From assembly GCA_003008705.1 (NCBI GenBank), contig PDUO01000059.1, forward strand, positions 124,001 through 188,000: a stretch of 64,000 nucleotides of DNA, read 5' to 3'. The position numbers and the translations under genes are program-made. This DNA comes from Pezicula radicicola. Lineage: Eukaryota; Ascomycota; Leotiomycetes; Helotiales; Dermateaceae. Shown here one piece after another: positions 32,055-43,331 of the stretch; position 1 is the first letter of the stretch, and the number at the start of each line of letters is the position of its first letter. The notes beneath the pieces were generated by a model, which did not search any database, was not told the origin of the DNA, and was given only the letters and a program-made list of their open reading frames with translations.

Positions 32055-33309
32055 TCAACCCCACTGAGCAGCTAAGGCATCATACCTCTCCTGCGTAATA
32101 CCCACAACAGAACCATGCCTCAACTCAGATGGAAAATTTGTCCTATCAGCATCCGTCCAATTCGTATCCCCTAAATTCGTACTAGTAAAAGGATGATACC
32201 CATCACCACCAAAATAATCCAGCAACAGCGTCGCTTTCCCCTCAACAAGATTATCAAGATAAGCATAAGGACCTTCAACAGATGTACGAATAATAGCTTC
32301 ACTTCCACCTGGTCGAGTCCATGTTCCATGTAATCCCGTATCTGATCGTTCCATGAATACGTTTGTTGCGGTTTCGTTTTTGAGAAATCGGAGGTAGGAG
32401 GTGTCGTTTAGTTTCAGGATACAGAGGTCGATTAGTGAGGTTGGTGAGTAGTCTATTAGTGTTGAGGGACTTGTGAAGGTTTGGAAATCGGATGTGTGGG
32501 CGTAGCGGATTTGATTTGCGCTGGAGGTTCCGGTGTGATCTGTGTCGTCTTCTGCGTACTGTCCAATATATTAATACGTATATTCTGGACTAAGATGCTT
32601 TCTAGTAGGACTTACGAATCTGGAAGCCCAATGGACGAGATATTGACCTGTTGAAATTTAGTTAATTAAATTAATTTAGCATTCACGTAGATAATTAACT
32701 CACCTGCACTTTCATCCCATATCGCATCAGGAGCCCATACCATACCAGCATCATCATCCTCGACTTGGACAAGCCGTTCCGTCCCCCAATTAATCAAATC
32801 TGTGCTTTCCCAAATATAAATGCTTAGTGAGCCTGTTCGCTGTGAGGCATCCCAGGTAGTCTACATTTCACGAATAAAATCAGTATCACTCGCTCTTCAC
32901 CTCTCAAAACCCCAAGCCCTCCCAATTCCAAAATTAAACGAAAAAAAACACAAAAACAAAGTAATAAACAAACCTTCCCAATATCCAAATCCGTCCCAAT
33001 AATAAACCACTTATCCTCATCTTTCGCCTTAATAATCGATGGGTCCCTAACCCCGCCAGTTCCTAATGTAGGGACCAGAATAGGTGACCCGTTATTTAGG
33101 GCTGTGAAGGATATTGCATCATTGCCATTGCTCAGATAGAAGTAAACACTGGGCTCATCACCTAGAAAGAAGACGCCAAGATAGCCTGTGAGATTTGAGT
33201 CTGCTCTTGGTGATAGTGATACGGGGGACGGGGGTTTTGATAGGGTGGTTGGGCTGGCTGATACTCGACACGCTGCCAAAACAGCCGTTATGAAATGCCG
33301 GAACCTCAT
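32055..33309 (-). CDS. Secreted glycoside hydrolase family 43-like protein, 342 aa
   Basis: Four exons: 33309-32974, 32860-32704, 32647-32616, 32558-32055. Residues 1-18 are a signal peptide (MRFRHFITAVLAACRVSA). A five-bladed beta-propeller pattern follows, with the family's catalytic landmarks: general base in GGVRDPSIIK (Asp), the pKa-modulating Asp in WAPDAIWDE and the acid Glu in SVEGPYAYLDN. The length suits a single-domain GH43. The family removes arabinose or xylose from plant cell-wall polysaccharide. The exact activity cannot be read from sequence. Probably an extracellular plant-biomass enzyme. It is divergent from threonine synthase but more than 800 bases away, so separate control is likely. 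Confidence 0.85.
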
Positions 33310-34035
33310 GGTGAGGTGAGGTATGTAGATCTATAAATGAGATATCAAACCTATATCTCAATAAAAAGAAAAAGAAAGAGAAGAAGAAGAGAAAAATAAA
33401 AGAAATTCTGCGGCTTCGACACTTTTATATACTTTTGCCGGCTAACTAACTGGGACTACCTACTTTCCGGGAGATGCGTCATGACAGAAGTTCGAGGTTC
33501 TTAATGCAGGACAAGACAGCTGATCATCAAGCTACGAAATGAGAGATATCCCGTACGGTATTTCTGCGGACTACTGGTACTGGACAGTGCGGAGTTGTTC
33601 TTGGCCATTATAAATTCGGTCCGGGGGTCCCCGCCGGGGCTCCTCGGTTGATATTTCAGGGGCTTCTCGCTTACCTCGTTAGAATGAGTGATTGTGTATC
33701 AATGATAATTTGGTTTTGCAATGAGGATTCTTTCTTCTAGCACCTTATTTAATAGAAGGAAATAGACGTACAAAATTCCAGGTTTCAAGTTCATACCATC
33801 TCTTGTAGAGAAACATTTTTCATTAGAGTCACAAATAGTCAAGGCCTCGCTTGACTTCTCTCTGTAAGTACATACTAAATGTATAGCAATTCATTAACTT
33901 ATTATTTGCAGTAGCTTCAGGTAAATCAAATAAAATTATAAAGAGAACCGATCGGGAAATAAAAGAACCCCCGAGTACAGAATGCTGTGTTTGCTAGGTA
34001 GGTGGGTGGGTGTTAAATCTACCTATTCAGCCTAC
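33310..34035. other. Spacer between GH43 and threonine synthase
   Basis: This contains the GH43 promoter side (see the TATA entry) and a GC-rich inverted patch near 33618-33650 (CGGGGGTCCCCGCCGGGG). No gene was found. Confidence 0.4.
33421..33432 (-). promoter_or_regulatory. TATA box of the GH43 gene
   Basis: On the minus strand the sequence GTATATAAAAGT lies about 112 bases upstream of the ATG at 33309. It fits TATAWAAR and a normal fungal leader length. Confidence 0.5.
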
Positions 34036-34123
34036 CACGTGATGGTTAGAAACACGTGGGCGGTGAATGGAGGGGTGCCGAGACCGGGCAAAATATTTCG
34101 CAACGGGTGACTCTTGCTGACTC
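34036..34123 (+). promoter_or_regulatory. Threonine synthase promoter: two CACGTG and two TGACTC sites
   Basis: CACGTG occurs at 34036-34041 and 34053-34058 (17 bases apart), the core of bHLH Cbf1-type sites. TGACTC occurs at 34108-34113 and 34118-34123 (10 bases apart, about one helical turn), the core of Gcn4/CPC1 sites of general amino acid control. All lie 59-146 bases upstream of the ATG of an amino-acid biosynthesis gene, which makes them credible. Confidence 0.65.
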
Positions 34124-34181
34124 TTTCTTCACTCTTTTTGATCACATCAATAGCCTCAATTGTCTCCAGAGCTTTCTCATC

Positions 34182-35940
34182 ATGTCCGACAAGGAAAACC
34201 CCGTTGGACTCGCTGTCCCCGCGCAAAAGCCCGCAACATCTACCCCAGAAGTTGTGGAGGACAAGACCCATACCCCCTCACAGCGCTACCTCTCAACAAG
34301 AGGAGAATCTTATGGTGTACGACTACTCATGGCGTATGCCAATCTTTTCTGTGGATGCTGATAATCTGTAGCTTTCATTTGAGGAGGTCGTTTTGAAGGG
34401 ATTAGCCCCTGATGGAGGCCTCTTCATTCCAGAAGAGATCCCCTCTTTACCCCACGATTGGGAGTCGAAATGGAAGAACCTCTCCTTCCCCGATCTAGCC
34501 TACGAGATCCTCTCCCTCTACATTTCACCCTCCGAAATTCCACCCGCAGATCTCAGAGAAGTCATCAACCGAAGTTACTCTACATTCCGCGCCCCAGAAA
34601 CCACGCCATTAGTCACACTTAACGAGAAAGACAACCTATATCTGCTGGAACTATTCCATGGCCCAACGTTCGCTTTTAAGGATGTCGCGTTGCAGCTTCT
34701 GGGAAACCTTTTTGAATACTTCCTAGTTAGACGTAATGAGGGCAAGACTGGGAAGGATAGGCATCATCTTACAGTCGTTGGCGCAACAAGTGGCGATACC
34801 GGCTCTGCAGCCATCTATGGCTTGCGAGGAAAGAAAGATGTCTCAGTCTTTATCTTGCACCCCAAAGGAAGAGTCAGCCCAGTTCAAGAGGCTCAGATGA
34901 CCACAGTACTTGACGCGAATGTACACAACTTGGCTGTTGAAGGCACCTTCGATGATTGCCAGGACACGGTCAAGGCTCTCTTCGCCGATCCTAAGATTAA
35001 CTCTACACTCAATCTCGGAGCTGTTAACTCTATCAATTGGGCTCGAATTCTCGCACAAACAACCTACTACTTCCACGCATACTTCAACCTCACCAAGTCG
35101 CCTTCGTATAAGCTAGGGCAAAAAGTCCGATTCGTCGTACCTACTGGAAACTTTGGGGATATTTTGGCAGGTTATTTTGCGAAACGTATGGGTCTTCCCG
35201 CAGATAAGCTGGTGGTTGCAACAAACGAGAACGATATCCTTGATAGGTTTTGGAAGACTGGACACTATGAGAAGAAGGCAGTACACGGCGTTGAAGCTCA
35301 AGGTGGCATTGCTGCAGACGGAGCAAAGGCACACGAGGACGGTGTTAAGGAGACACTAGCCCCTGCGATGGACATTCTTGTCTCAAGTAACTTTGAGCGA
35401 CTACTATGGTTCCTTGCCTACGAGTATGCTGCAGGCGCAGGAATGGACGACGAATGGAACAAGAAGCAGGCAGGTCAAGAGGTTGAGGCGTGGCTGAAAG
35501 AACTGAAGTCAAAAGGTGGCTTTGGTGTGCACGCTGATATCCTCAAATCTGCTGGCCGTGATTTCGAGAGTGAGAGAGTTAGTGATCCTCAGACGCTAGA
35601 AACTATCAAGCAATTCTACGTTAACGAAGGCGGCTATGTACTGGACCCACACTCCGCTATTGGCGTTGCTGCTGCGTTACGATCGATGAAGAGGGCATCA
35701 CCAGCAGAAACTCACCACATCTCTCTTGCGACTGCTCATCCCGCAAAGTTTGCAAATGCTGTTGACCTAGCTTTGAAGGACCATCAGGATTTCAGTTTTG
35801 ATAAGGTGCTACCTGAAGAGTTTATCGGCTTAGAGAAGAAGGAGAAGAGAGTCAGAGTTGTGGAGAAAGGAGCTGGCTGGGAGGGCGTTAGAGCTATTGT
35901 TGAGGAAGAAGTCGAGGCTGAACTGAAGGGCAGCAGATAA
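34182..35940 (+). CDS. THR4: Threonine synthase, 567 aa
   Basis: Two exons, 34182-34316 and 34372-35940, join at SYG/LSFEEVVLKGLAPDGGLF. It converts O-phosphohomoserine to threonine with pyridoxal phosphate, the last step of threonine biosynthesis. The N-terminal block RYLSTRGESYG and GLAPDGGLFIP are family signatures. The PLP lysine lies in LFHGPTFAFKDVALQLLGN. The phosphate-binding loop is GATSGDTGSAAI, and VPTGNFGDILAGYFAKRMG is the conserved second-domain motif. The N-terminus has about 38 extra residues that are low in complexity, so a slightly later start is possible. Two Gcn4/CPC1-type sites in the promoter fit cross-pathway control. Confidence 0.95.
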
Positions 35941-36320
35941 TTCATCGGTTTTACAAAAGCGGTCTTTGCATTTTCGAGGATAGACTTTGCTAGTTGACGC
36001 ATACAATGGGATGTCATTGACTATTGATCTCCTTCAAGAATACTCAACCTATACAATCAACGAGACAGCAATCGGAATACCTAACGCGAGCGCTCAAAGG
36101 AAATGCAAGGTGTGGCACAGCCTTCACCCGTTGGTACATTCGGTCCTAGGGCTTGATAACGTGATCTTGTACACAGCCCAGTTTTGCGCAGTTGTGCATA
36201 ATCCCAGTTCTCCTAACTCCAAGCCACACTCCTCATCAGTCTTCACCGGATAGAGTTAACACACAGATTTCCATCGTCAAAGAAGAGATTCGAGCTTTCC
36301 CCCTCGACTTTCAGCCAGAC
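35941..36320. other. Spacer between threonine synthase and the C2H2-like gene
   Basis: This holds the THR4 3' flank and the 5' flank of the next gene. GATAGACTTTGCTA at 35980 recurs at 37090 in intron 1 of the next gene. No other gene was found. Confidence 0.4.
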
Positions 36321-38951
36321 ATGTCTACAAACGGAGATATGGACATCAATTCTTCTTCAAACTGTCAGTCCAGAAGGCTAGGTGTGCCAAACAAGACTGT
36401 ACCGAAAGAGGGAACGCCACAACAAAAGCATCCAGATAACGACCCTGCAGAAACCTCTGTTGCCCTAGATTCATTGGCAAATGTGACGATAGACCCACAC
36501 GACTTTTTTGATCATTCCCAAGGGCTTAAATACAGCGCAGGTGATGCGATCTCAGGCAACCAATATCGATCTATTACTCCAAATGATACCCCCGAATCTA
36601 GCAGAAGTGGGCTCTCCGAACACAGCAGCGATAATATATCGGAGCCATTCAGCATAGAAACTACTGCTGACTTAGAAATCTTTGACGATACATGGAATCC
36701 ATTCAACATCGAAACTAATACCGACTTAGAGTTCTTTGCACTTTTCCCGCTCGAGGACATATCTGCTGCTCAGAATCTACTTGCATGGCAGTGTTCTACC
36801 AACAAACCAGCTCAGACGAATTCTTCCAATCCAAGTTCTGGATATAAGGACTTCGTCACGTTTCTAAATCAGAATACTGAAATACCAATACGTGAGAATG
36901 ATCAATTGAAACACGAGGCGAGCGCACATTCAAGAGAGATTGGAAAGAACTTCGCGACCAATCAAATGTCAGACGTGTGTTATAACGTTAGTGAAGGTGC
37001 AGGGTGGAAGGCATCGTTCGACAATGGGCATCAAAACCTATCATTCCACCCAAGGTCAATATAACAGTCTATTCTAGAATTCATACGAAGATAGACTTTG
37101 CTAAGTTTCTGTAGCATGGGCACTTTTCGAGAAGTGCAATCAAATAGCAACGCCGCAGTTACCCCAGTTATTCAAGAGGCCAATTCCACCTGCAGTGACA
37201 CTTCTGCTGGTTTCGAAACAGATTCTACCTGGTCCGGAGAGGAAAGTGACTTGGAAGATGATGAAATCCTATACACTTCTGGCCCTCAAAGCCTTTTCGG
37301 CGTCGACATCAACGACTTTCTCGCCAAGTCTATACAGAACTCAGAAGTGCCCAAACGGCCACTGTTGATTCCCATGAAGCAAAGATTGGTAGACGGTATT
37401 ATGAGAGAGTTCTGGATTATTTTCAATCAAGAATGGTCAACTAACGTACGGAAACATACCGAAGAATCCCCAGAATCGCCCTCGTCTTCGATTTCCCAAA
37501 GTAAAAGTAACACAGGGAAGGTACATTGCAACAACGAGCAGAAACGCGGAAGGGCAGATGATGAAGACGATAATCCTGATGAAAATGGGGAGAGAAATCC
37601 AAAGCGCCCAAAAACCGCTTTATCTCAACTAGAGGGTCCAGAAGACAAAATGAAATTCGCTTGCCCATACCATAAGCATGATCCTCGAAAGTACTATCAT
37701 CAAATTCGCCGTTGGCGGTCTTGTGCCCTAACTCCTTTGGATTCAATATCTCGTGTCAAGTACGTATCTCTTTCTTCCAAAAATTGAAATCGCTAATTCC
37801 GTAGGGGTCATTTGTACCGACACCATCGAATATTTCAATGTTCGCGATGCAAAGAACTCTTTACGAACCAGGATGAATTAGAAAATCATTTTGTAGAAAT
37901 AACAGGATGCGAACTCAATATGGGACCGGCAGCAGAAGGGATTACCAGCAATATTGAGAAGCAACTGCGGAGCAGAAAAAAGTCACATCGAGGCCAATCC
38001 GACAAAGACAGATGGCAAGAGATCTATAGGTTACTATTTCCTATGGAAGAAGTGCCTTCACCTTGTAAGCACGGTGCTCTTTTCACCAAGGATCCTCAAG
38101 AACGTTCGCATTGTGACTAGTTTCTATGATGCTACTTAGAAACAAGAATCATGCTAAGTAAAATTCAATATCCAGATTTTGAATCAATTCAAGACCATAT
38201 AATGCAATCACCAGATTCAGAAGAGCTCACCCAGTACGAGGAATACTCTCGCCGAGAATTACCACGATTCTTCCGGAACGCTCTCGAGGCAGCCATTGCT
38301 GAAGAAGCACAACCAATCGAGGAGCGATTAAGAAGCCAATTAGTAGGCATGATTCAAGACTGCCAGGACCGAGTATTTTCAAGTTACAGATCCAGGCGTA
38401 CTGCAGACGCATCATCACCCGGTCCTGTAGTTGGAGCAATTCCCTTGAAAATCTCTCGTCCTCCTCTCCAGGTTGACCAACTAAATAGAAACACACCAGA
38501 GCAAAGTCAGAAGGGTATAATCGAAACATTTTACGAACGAGCGCCACCTCAGACTTTGCTACTCTCTCATCCAGAGGCGATAGCCGTATCCATAATCTCA
38601 AAAGCGGCAGCGCACAATGCAACATCTGACTCAGGATATGTCAGCGAACTCTTAGCGGGAACTTCAAAATTTCCTAACAGCGAGCATACATCTGAATTTG
38701 AAACAACCTCAGATGGTAGTTCTCAAAATGAAAAGTTTCCCGAGACGCTACAGACCATTGAGCGAGCTATTGTTGAAACGAACTCTTGCCCATCTTTCTC
38801 GCTTGATAGCAAGATCACTCAACATGATCAAGCCCACAATTCTAGAGATATGCCTAGTCCTTCATTAATTATGCCTGAGTTCTACACATATGATCCAGGA
38901 TTGGATGGTTTTGACTTTGACACTTGGATGTATGACGATAGCGTTGTCTAA
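36321..38951 (+). CDS. C2H2-type zinc-finger-like regulatory protein, 804 aa
   Basis: Four exons: 36321-37054, 37115-37759, 37805-38064, 38176-38951. The first intron (60 bases) merges what would otherwise look like two genes. Residues 1-245 are acidic, Ser/Asn-rich and disordered, with an 18-residue duplication (PFSIETTADLEIF / PFNIETNTDLEFF). The folded part is the fungal FACPY-x-DPRKY-x-RSC block with GHLYRHH and QCSRCKELFTNQDELENH. After it come a basic linker (SRKKSHR) and DRWQEIYRLLFP, then SPYFESIQ and EYSRRELPRFFRNALE. The protein ends in FDFDTWMYDD, acidic and aromatic like an activation segment. DNA binding or regulation is inferred; targets are unknown. Confidence 0.8.
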
Positions 38952-40110
38952 GGCAACTTGGGTAATTATTTAAGTGAGTAGAAAAGAAGATGTATTGCAG
39001 AGGCTTTCGAAATCTCGGGAAGCTGCGGCGTTCAGACTGGAACAACTATCTAAAAGCTAAAAGTTCTTCCAAAATTGGGAATAGGTTTTCGCGGTTACTG
39101 TTCTTGTGTTATAACAAATTACAACTATAGAGTTCTAGCTGCAGCTTGAAGATTGAAACTTATGAGCGGGATATAATGAACTGGAATCAAAGTATATTAT
39201 TCGATCCCTATTAACAATGCCAATTTCATAGAAGGTTGTTAAGCTTATTTAGGACATATTATATTTGTAAGAAGAGCCTCCAGAACGGATAGACCTATTA
39301 CTAACGATTACTCCTTTTTAAGGTATAATCGGCCTTAGTGCAGGGAATATCCGCTCGATCTCCCTCGTCAAGTTATCAAATCAGCTATAACCACGTTATT
39401 GCCAACTCACATCACCGAAAGACCTGTTAGGATTCTGGAACAGTAGAAATTACAGCACACCCAAAACGAACCCAACGGTTCCATAACCTACAGTAGCGAA
39501 CCGTAGTCGATGTAGCTAAATCTTTGAATTATCTTTCTTCACCTGACCAAGGGTTATCGGTGGATCAAGCAAAATCTAGGGTACAAATGCGCTGGAGGTT
39601 TCTCATTTTGTGTTCGCTGCCTTCTTTCTGCAAAATGATCTTTTGAGTCACAGTGTACATCTACCCTATTATGATGCCCAGTTGGCTAGTGAAAATGAAT
39701 AGAGTAGCGGTTTGGCGCCAAGGTTTAGATGTCAGCCCACTTCAAATCATCATGAGTTCGTGTGTGGGCTATCCCCGCGTGTGACTGGTGGCGCCTACTC
39801 GAGTATCACTTCAGCTGGCCAATCCTCGATTGCCGCGAACGTGGAAACGACGGGCGGAAGCACTCAGTTCGCAGCCGCAGTCCAAGCCACACGAAAAAGC
39901 AAAACGCCCTCCTCTCAAGTTCTACGCCCAGAGGGCAAACTTCCTTCGCTCTTTTTTAATTCAGCATCATAGTCAATCTCAAGCACAGTTCTGTTGCTAC
40001 CCTTTATCTACTTTCAATCTCTACAGGTGATAGACATTTCCTAAGCGTGGAGAATAGAGACACTCAAGCCGCAGTTGATTTAACGAGGCTGGCATCATCT
40101 ACACTTGGTC
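38952..40110. other. Intergenic region, possible upstream exons of AAA copy B
   Basis: Most of this shows nothing recognisable. Open frames at 39712-40030 and, after a possible acceptor at about 40026, a stretch reading NRDTQAAVDLTRLASSTLGH in a frame that stops at 40158 look faintly coding but have no domain and could not be spliced convincingly into the AAA gene. Confidence 0.35.
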
Positions 40111-42638
40111 ATGATATTTCGTCCCCACCCAAAGACTCGCGATCTTCCTCCAATTATGAATAATAAGCGTGGATGGGACGAGTCTGGTGAAGGCTTCCAT
40201 GAGCGAGTCCCAGAGCCCGGACAATCCGAAGCTCAAGCTGTTCAAAAGAGTTTGTGGCTCACATCCCCCTCGTGATTGAAGACTTATACATCATTGTAAG
40301 GCAGTACTACGGCATCTGCTGTGTTTGCACCGAAGCGCAGCAGATACGCTGCCCCTGCGCCACAGCCTCAGTATCTCGCTCTTCATCAGGTCATGTGCTC
40401 TAGAACCGGAACACATATCCACCACAGACCAGACTGCTACTTTCTTGACGTTCCAAGTCTTTTCGCTGGCGACAGCAAGGCGAATGGCCTCCGAGGTAAA
40501 AAGGAGGTTACTAATGTCCAAGAATACCTCGAAAATCATCCCGAGATCAGCTTTGTCGTCTTCAGGCAGTATAGTTGCGATGCATATTATGATACGACAC
40601 TAAATGACTTCGAACAGCTAATCATTCCTCGGCTTGACCCCGTTGTGATCTCCCAACTCCGGACGTACTTTTTTGTCCTCAAGGACGATGGAGAAAATGC
40701 AATTCCGAGTACGGAATTCATCAAGATTGTGAGCAAGGACTTGATCAATGCCATCTCAAAACTTGTACCTCTCGACCCAGAACGGCTTGATCTGAACTCA
40801 TCTTTTGTTGTTGGCGGCCGCGTTGTTGATTTGGATTCTTCTCCCCACATAACCCCACCGTACACTCGCTTCTACCATCTTCGACACCAAATGGCAAGGT
40901 TCGTGGCTACATCCAACACGAAATTGCCCTCGGCTAGTCGAGAACATCTCAGCCTGCTTTTCGAATACATAAGGGAGGTGTGCAGTAATGAGTGGATAAC
41001 TGCGGACACGCTCTTTGAAAAGGGAATGGTAAACAGGGTCCATTTCTCTAAGCTATTTGCACCAGGAGAGATACTGGTCAGACGATCGGATACGTACCCA
41101 ATGGCTTACCACTTACAAGCATGCACTACTGGACATCAAGCACATCTTGAGCTCAATTGCACGTCTTGGTCATTTGATGAAGTGTTCAAGAAGCAAAGCA
41201 TTGTGCACGTCGTTGCCTGGCCATCCCGAGACGACCTCATTGAGATCACAGCATTGGACATTTTTCCCTTGCGATATGATACTTCTGGACTAGAGAAACG
41301 ACTGAGAAAACGTGGCGAACAATTTTGGGCGTGCCGAATGAGGGCCTTCGTTGGCTACGACTCCCCCACCCCAACACTTGATGTACAGACTGTAAGTGGT
41401 GAATTACCGATAAGTAGGCTTGCGTTCACAATACTGAAACATAACAGGCGACTCCGCGCTATATGGTCGATAATGCAATGTACAAGCAGATGCATTTGGC
41501 GGAGACAGAAGCTTCAGGACAAGGAAATGATCTAGACCAAGTGGCCATAGAATTAGACCAAGAGGCCATAGAATCCGACCAATTACCCGCTGATCCCTTT
41601 TTGTTGCTTCTCCCTGCAACCATTCGTGGTTATGGATTGCATGATAAGAAATGGAGTAAGTTTGAGCTTTCGCTTCGCATTTGCTCGACGAGCATCGGAG
41701 TGTTGGAGGCAATCATCTTGACCCACTATCTCGTGCACTATCTGTGTTCTCATACTCTCATACTTCATTTTCTAACTACTCCCACAGAGGTACTGTCCGT
41801 AGAACATATGCGCCCAGTCAAGTGGAACAGGAACGCCTTCGAAAGACATCTCGTCCTCAAACCACAGAAGAAAGAGCTCATCAAAGCCTTAATCACGGTT
41901 CACATCGCTAACGTTAGCTCCATGACTACCGATATCATTGAAGGCAAAGGCAAGGGCTTGATAATTCTATTGCATGGAGGACCAGGAACCGGCAAAACAC
42001 TCACTGCAGAAAGTGTGGCAGAGCTCGCTGAGCGTCCGCTCTATCGAGTTACGTGTGGCGATATTGGCACTGATCCTGAAGCGGTCGAGAAGTACCTTGA
42101 CTCGGTTTTATACATTAGTACTGTTTGGGGATGCGTAGTACTTCTCGACGAAGCAGACATCTTTCTCGAGGAACGTACACAGAGTGATCTGAAGCGTAAC
42201 GCTCTCGTGTCCGTCTTCCTCCGAGTCTTGGAATACTACGAAGGAATTCTTATCCTGACTACTAACCGAGTCGGCACATTTGACGAAGCATTCAAATCAC
42301 GCGTTCAGCTCGCTCTGCATTACCCACCTTTGGATCAGAAGGGTCGATTGGAGATTTGGAGTAACTTCATCAATGCCTTAAAGGATGAGGGCGAGAAGGT
42401 CAATTCTGAAGAACTGACGGACAAACTTAACGTGCTGGCCACACATAAGCTGAATGGCAGGCAAATCAGAAACACAATAAATACTGCCAGACAACTTGCA
42501 AGGTATAAAGGGGATACGTTGAGTTATAGCCATCTTGACCAGGCGATTGATGTGGCGAATGAGTTCGAGGATTACGTCCTCAAGACGCATGGGCATACTG
42601 ATGAGGAATATGCCAGATCCTTGGGAGCGAGGTACTGA
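40111..42638 (+). CDS. AAA ATPase with DUF7025-type region, copy B, about 762 aa
   Basis: Exons 40111-40249, 40301-41391, 41448-41655, 41788-42638. The first exon is the least certain; an in-frame ATG at 40156 is an alternative start. The DUF7025-type region (PEISFVVFRQYSCDAYYD; VKWNRNAFERH) is followed by Walker A GPGTGKT (about residue 545), Walker B VVLLDEADIFLEE, sensor TTNRVGTF, FDEAFKSRVQLALHY and a lid with LNGRQIRNTINTARQLA. It aligns along its length with the ATPase at 9495-13300 but lacks that protein's long disordered N-terminus. The entire ATPase half is one exon, whereas copy A has seven introns there. Probably an active ATPase; substrate unknown. Confidence 0.87.
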
Positions 42639-43331
42639 AGATCAATTGCAGGGCCAGAAGATATCATGAAGCCGGGATTGCTACTCAGTAAATGCATTTC
42701 CCCTTCGCCGTTGGCTCCAATTCTTTCCCTCTCTTTTCCTAACGATATTCTGGATACTATATTTGACGTTTGTGATGGGATACGAGACATCTTGACTATG
42801 ACCTAATGGATTTCATTTTGATTGTATCTCTTCCAGGGTCAGATCGAAGGACAGTGGAGTGAATACAAGAGAGCGGTAAAATCCCATCGACTTGTGTCTA
42901 TACGCAAGCCAACATGACCCTTCGTCCGTACTCACTCCACAAATCTTCGATCTGGTCCTAGAAGTGATGGGAGTGCAATTCTTTCCTGCTTTATATACGA
43001 TGTATCTAATTCACCTGACAATCTTGATTGCCGCTACCTGGCCGCCGACGCCACCATTGTCAAGTCTAGATTTAACCGCTGCTTTGTGAAGCTCCAACCT
43101 TGGTGCTTTTGATCCTGGTGTCACCCACATCGCCACGTCCCTGTGCCGTGGAAGTCTCGACTTGTAGTCACTTTGCCCTTAATGGGCTCGGCAATCTTTG
43201 TACTGCTATTACATTAGCCCTTCGTAGACAGTTTCTGAGCACATGTCGGAGAGCCATTACCTGAAACAGGCAGTCACGAATATTCGTCGTCGAAACGGTC
43301 ATTGTCAATAATGTGTCTTCGTCGAGGACTC
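42639..43331. other. Convergent 3' spacer
   Basis: This lies between the convergent AAA copy B and the disordered-protein gene. Only short open frames were seen, none with a recognisable domain. Confidence 0.4.

Noticed and set aside
39712..40080. Possible upstream exons of AAA copy B
   Set aside because: Some coding-like sequence (NRDTQAAVDLTRLASSTLGH), but every join tried meets a stop or leaves the frame. RNA data would be needed.
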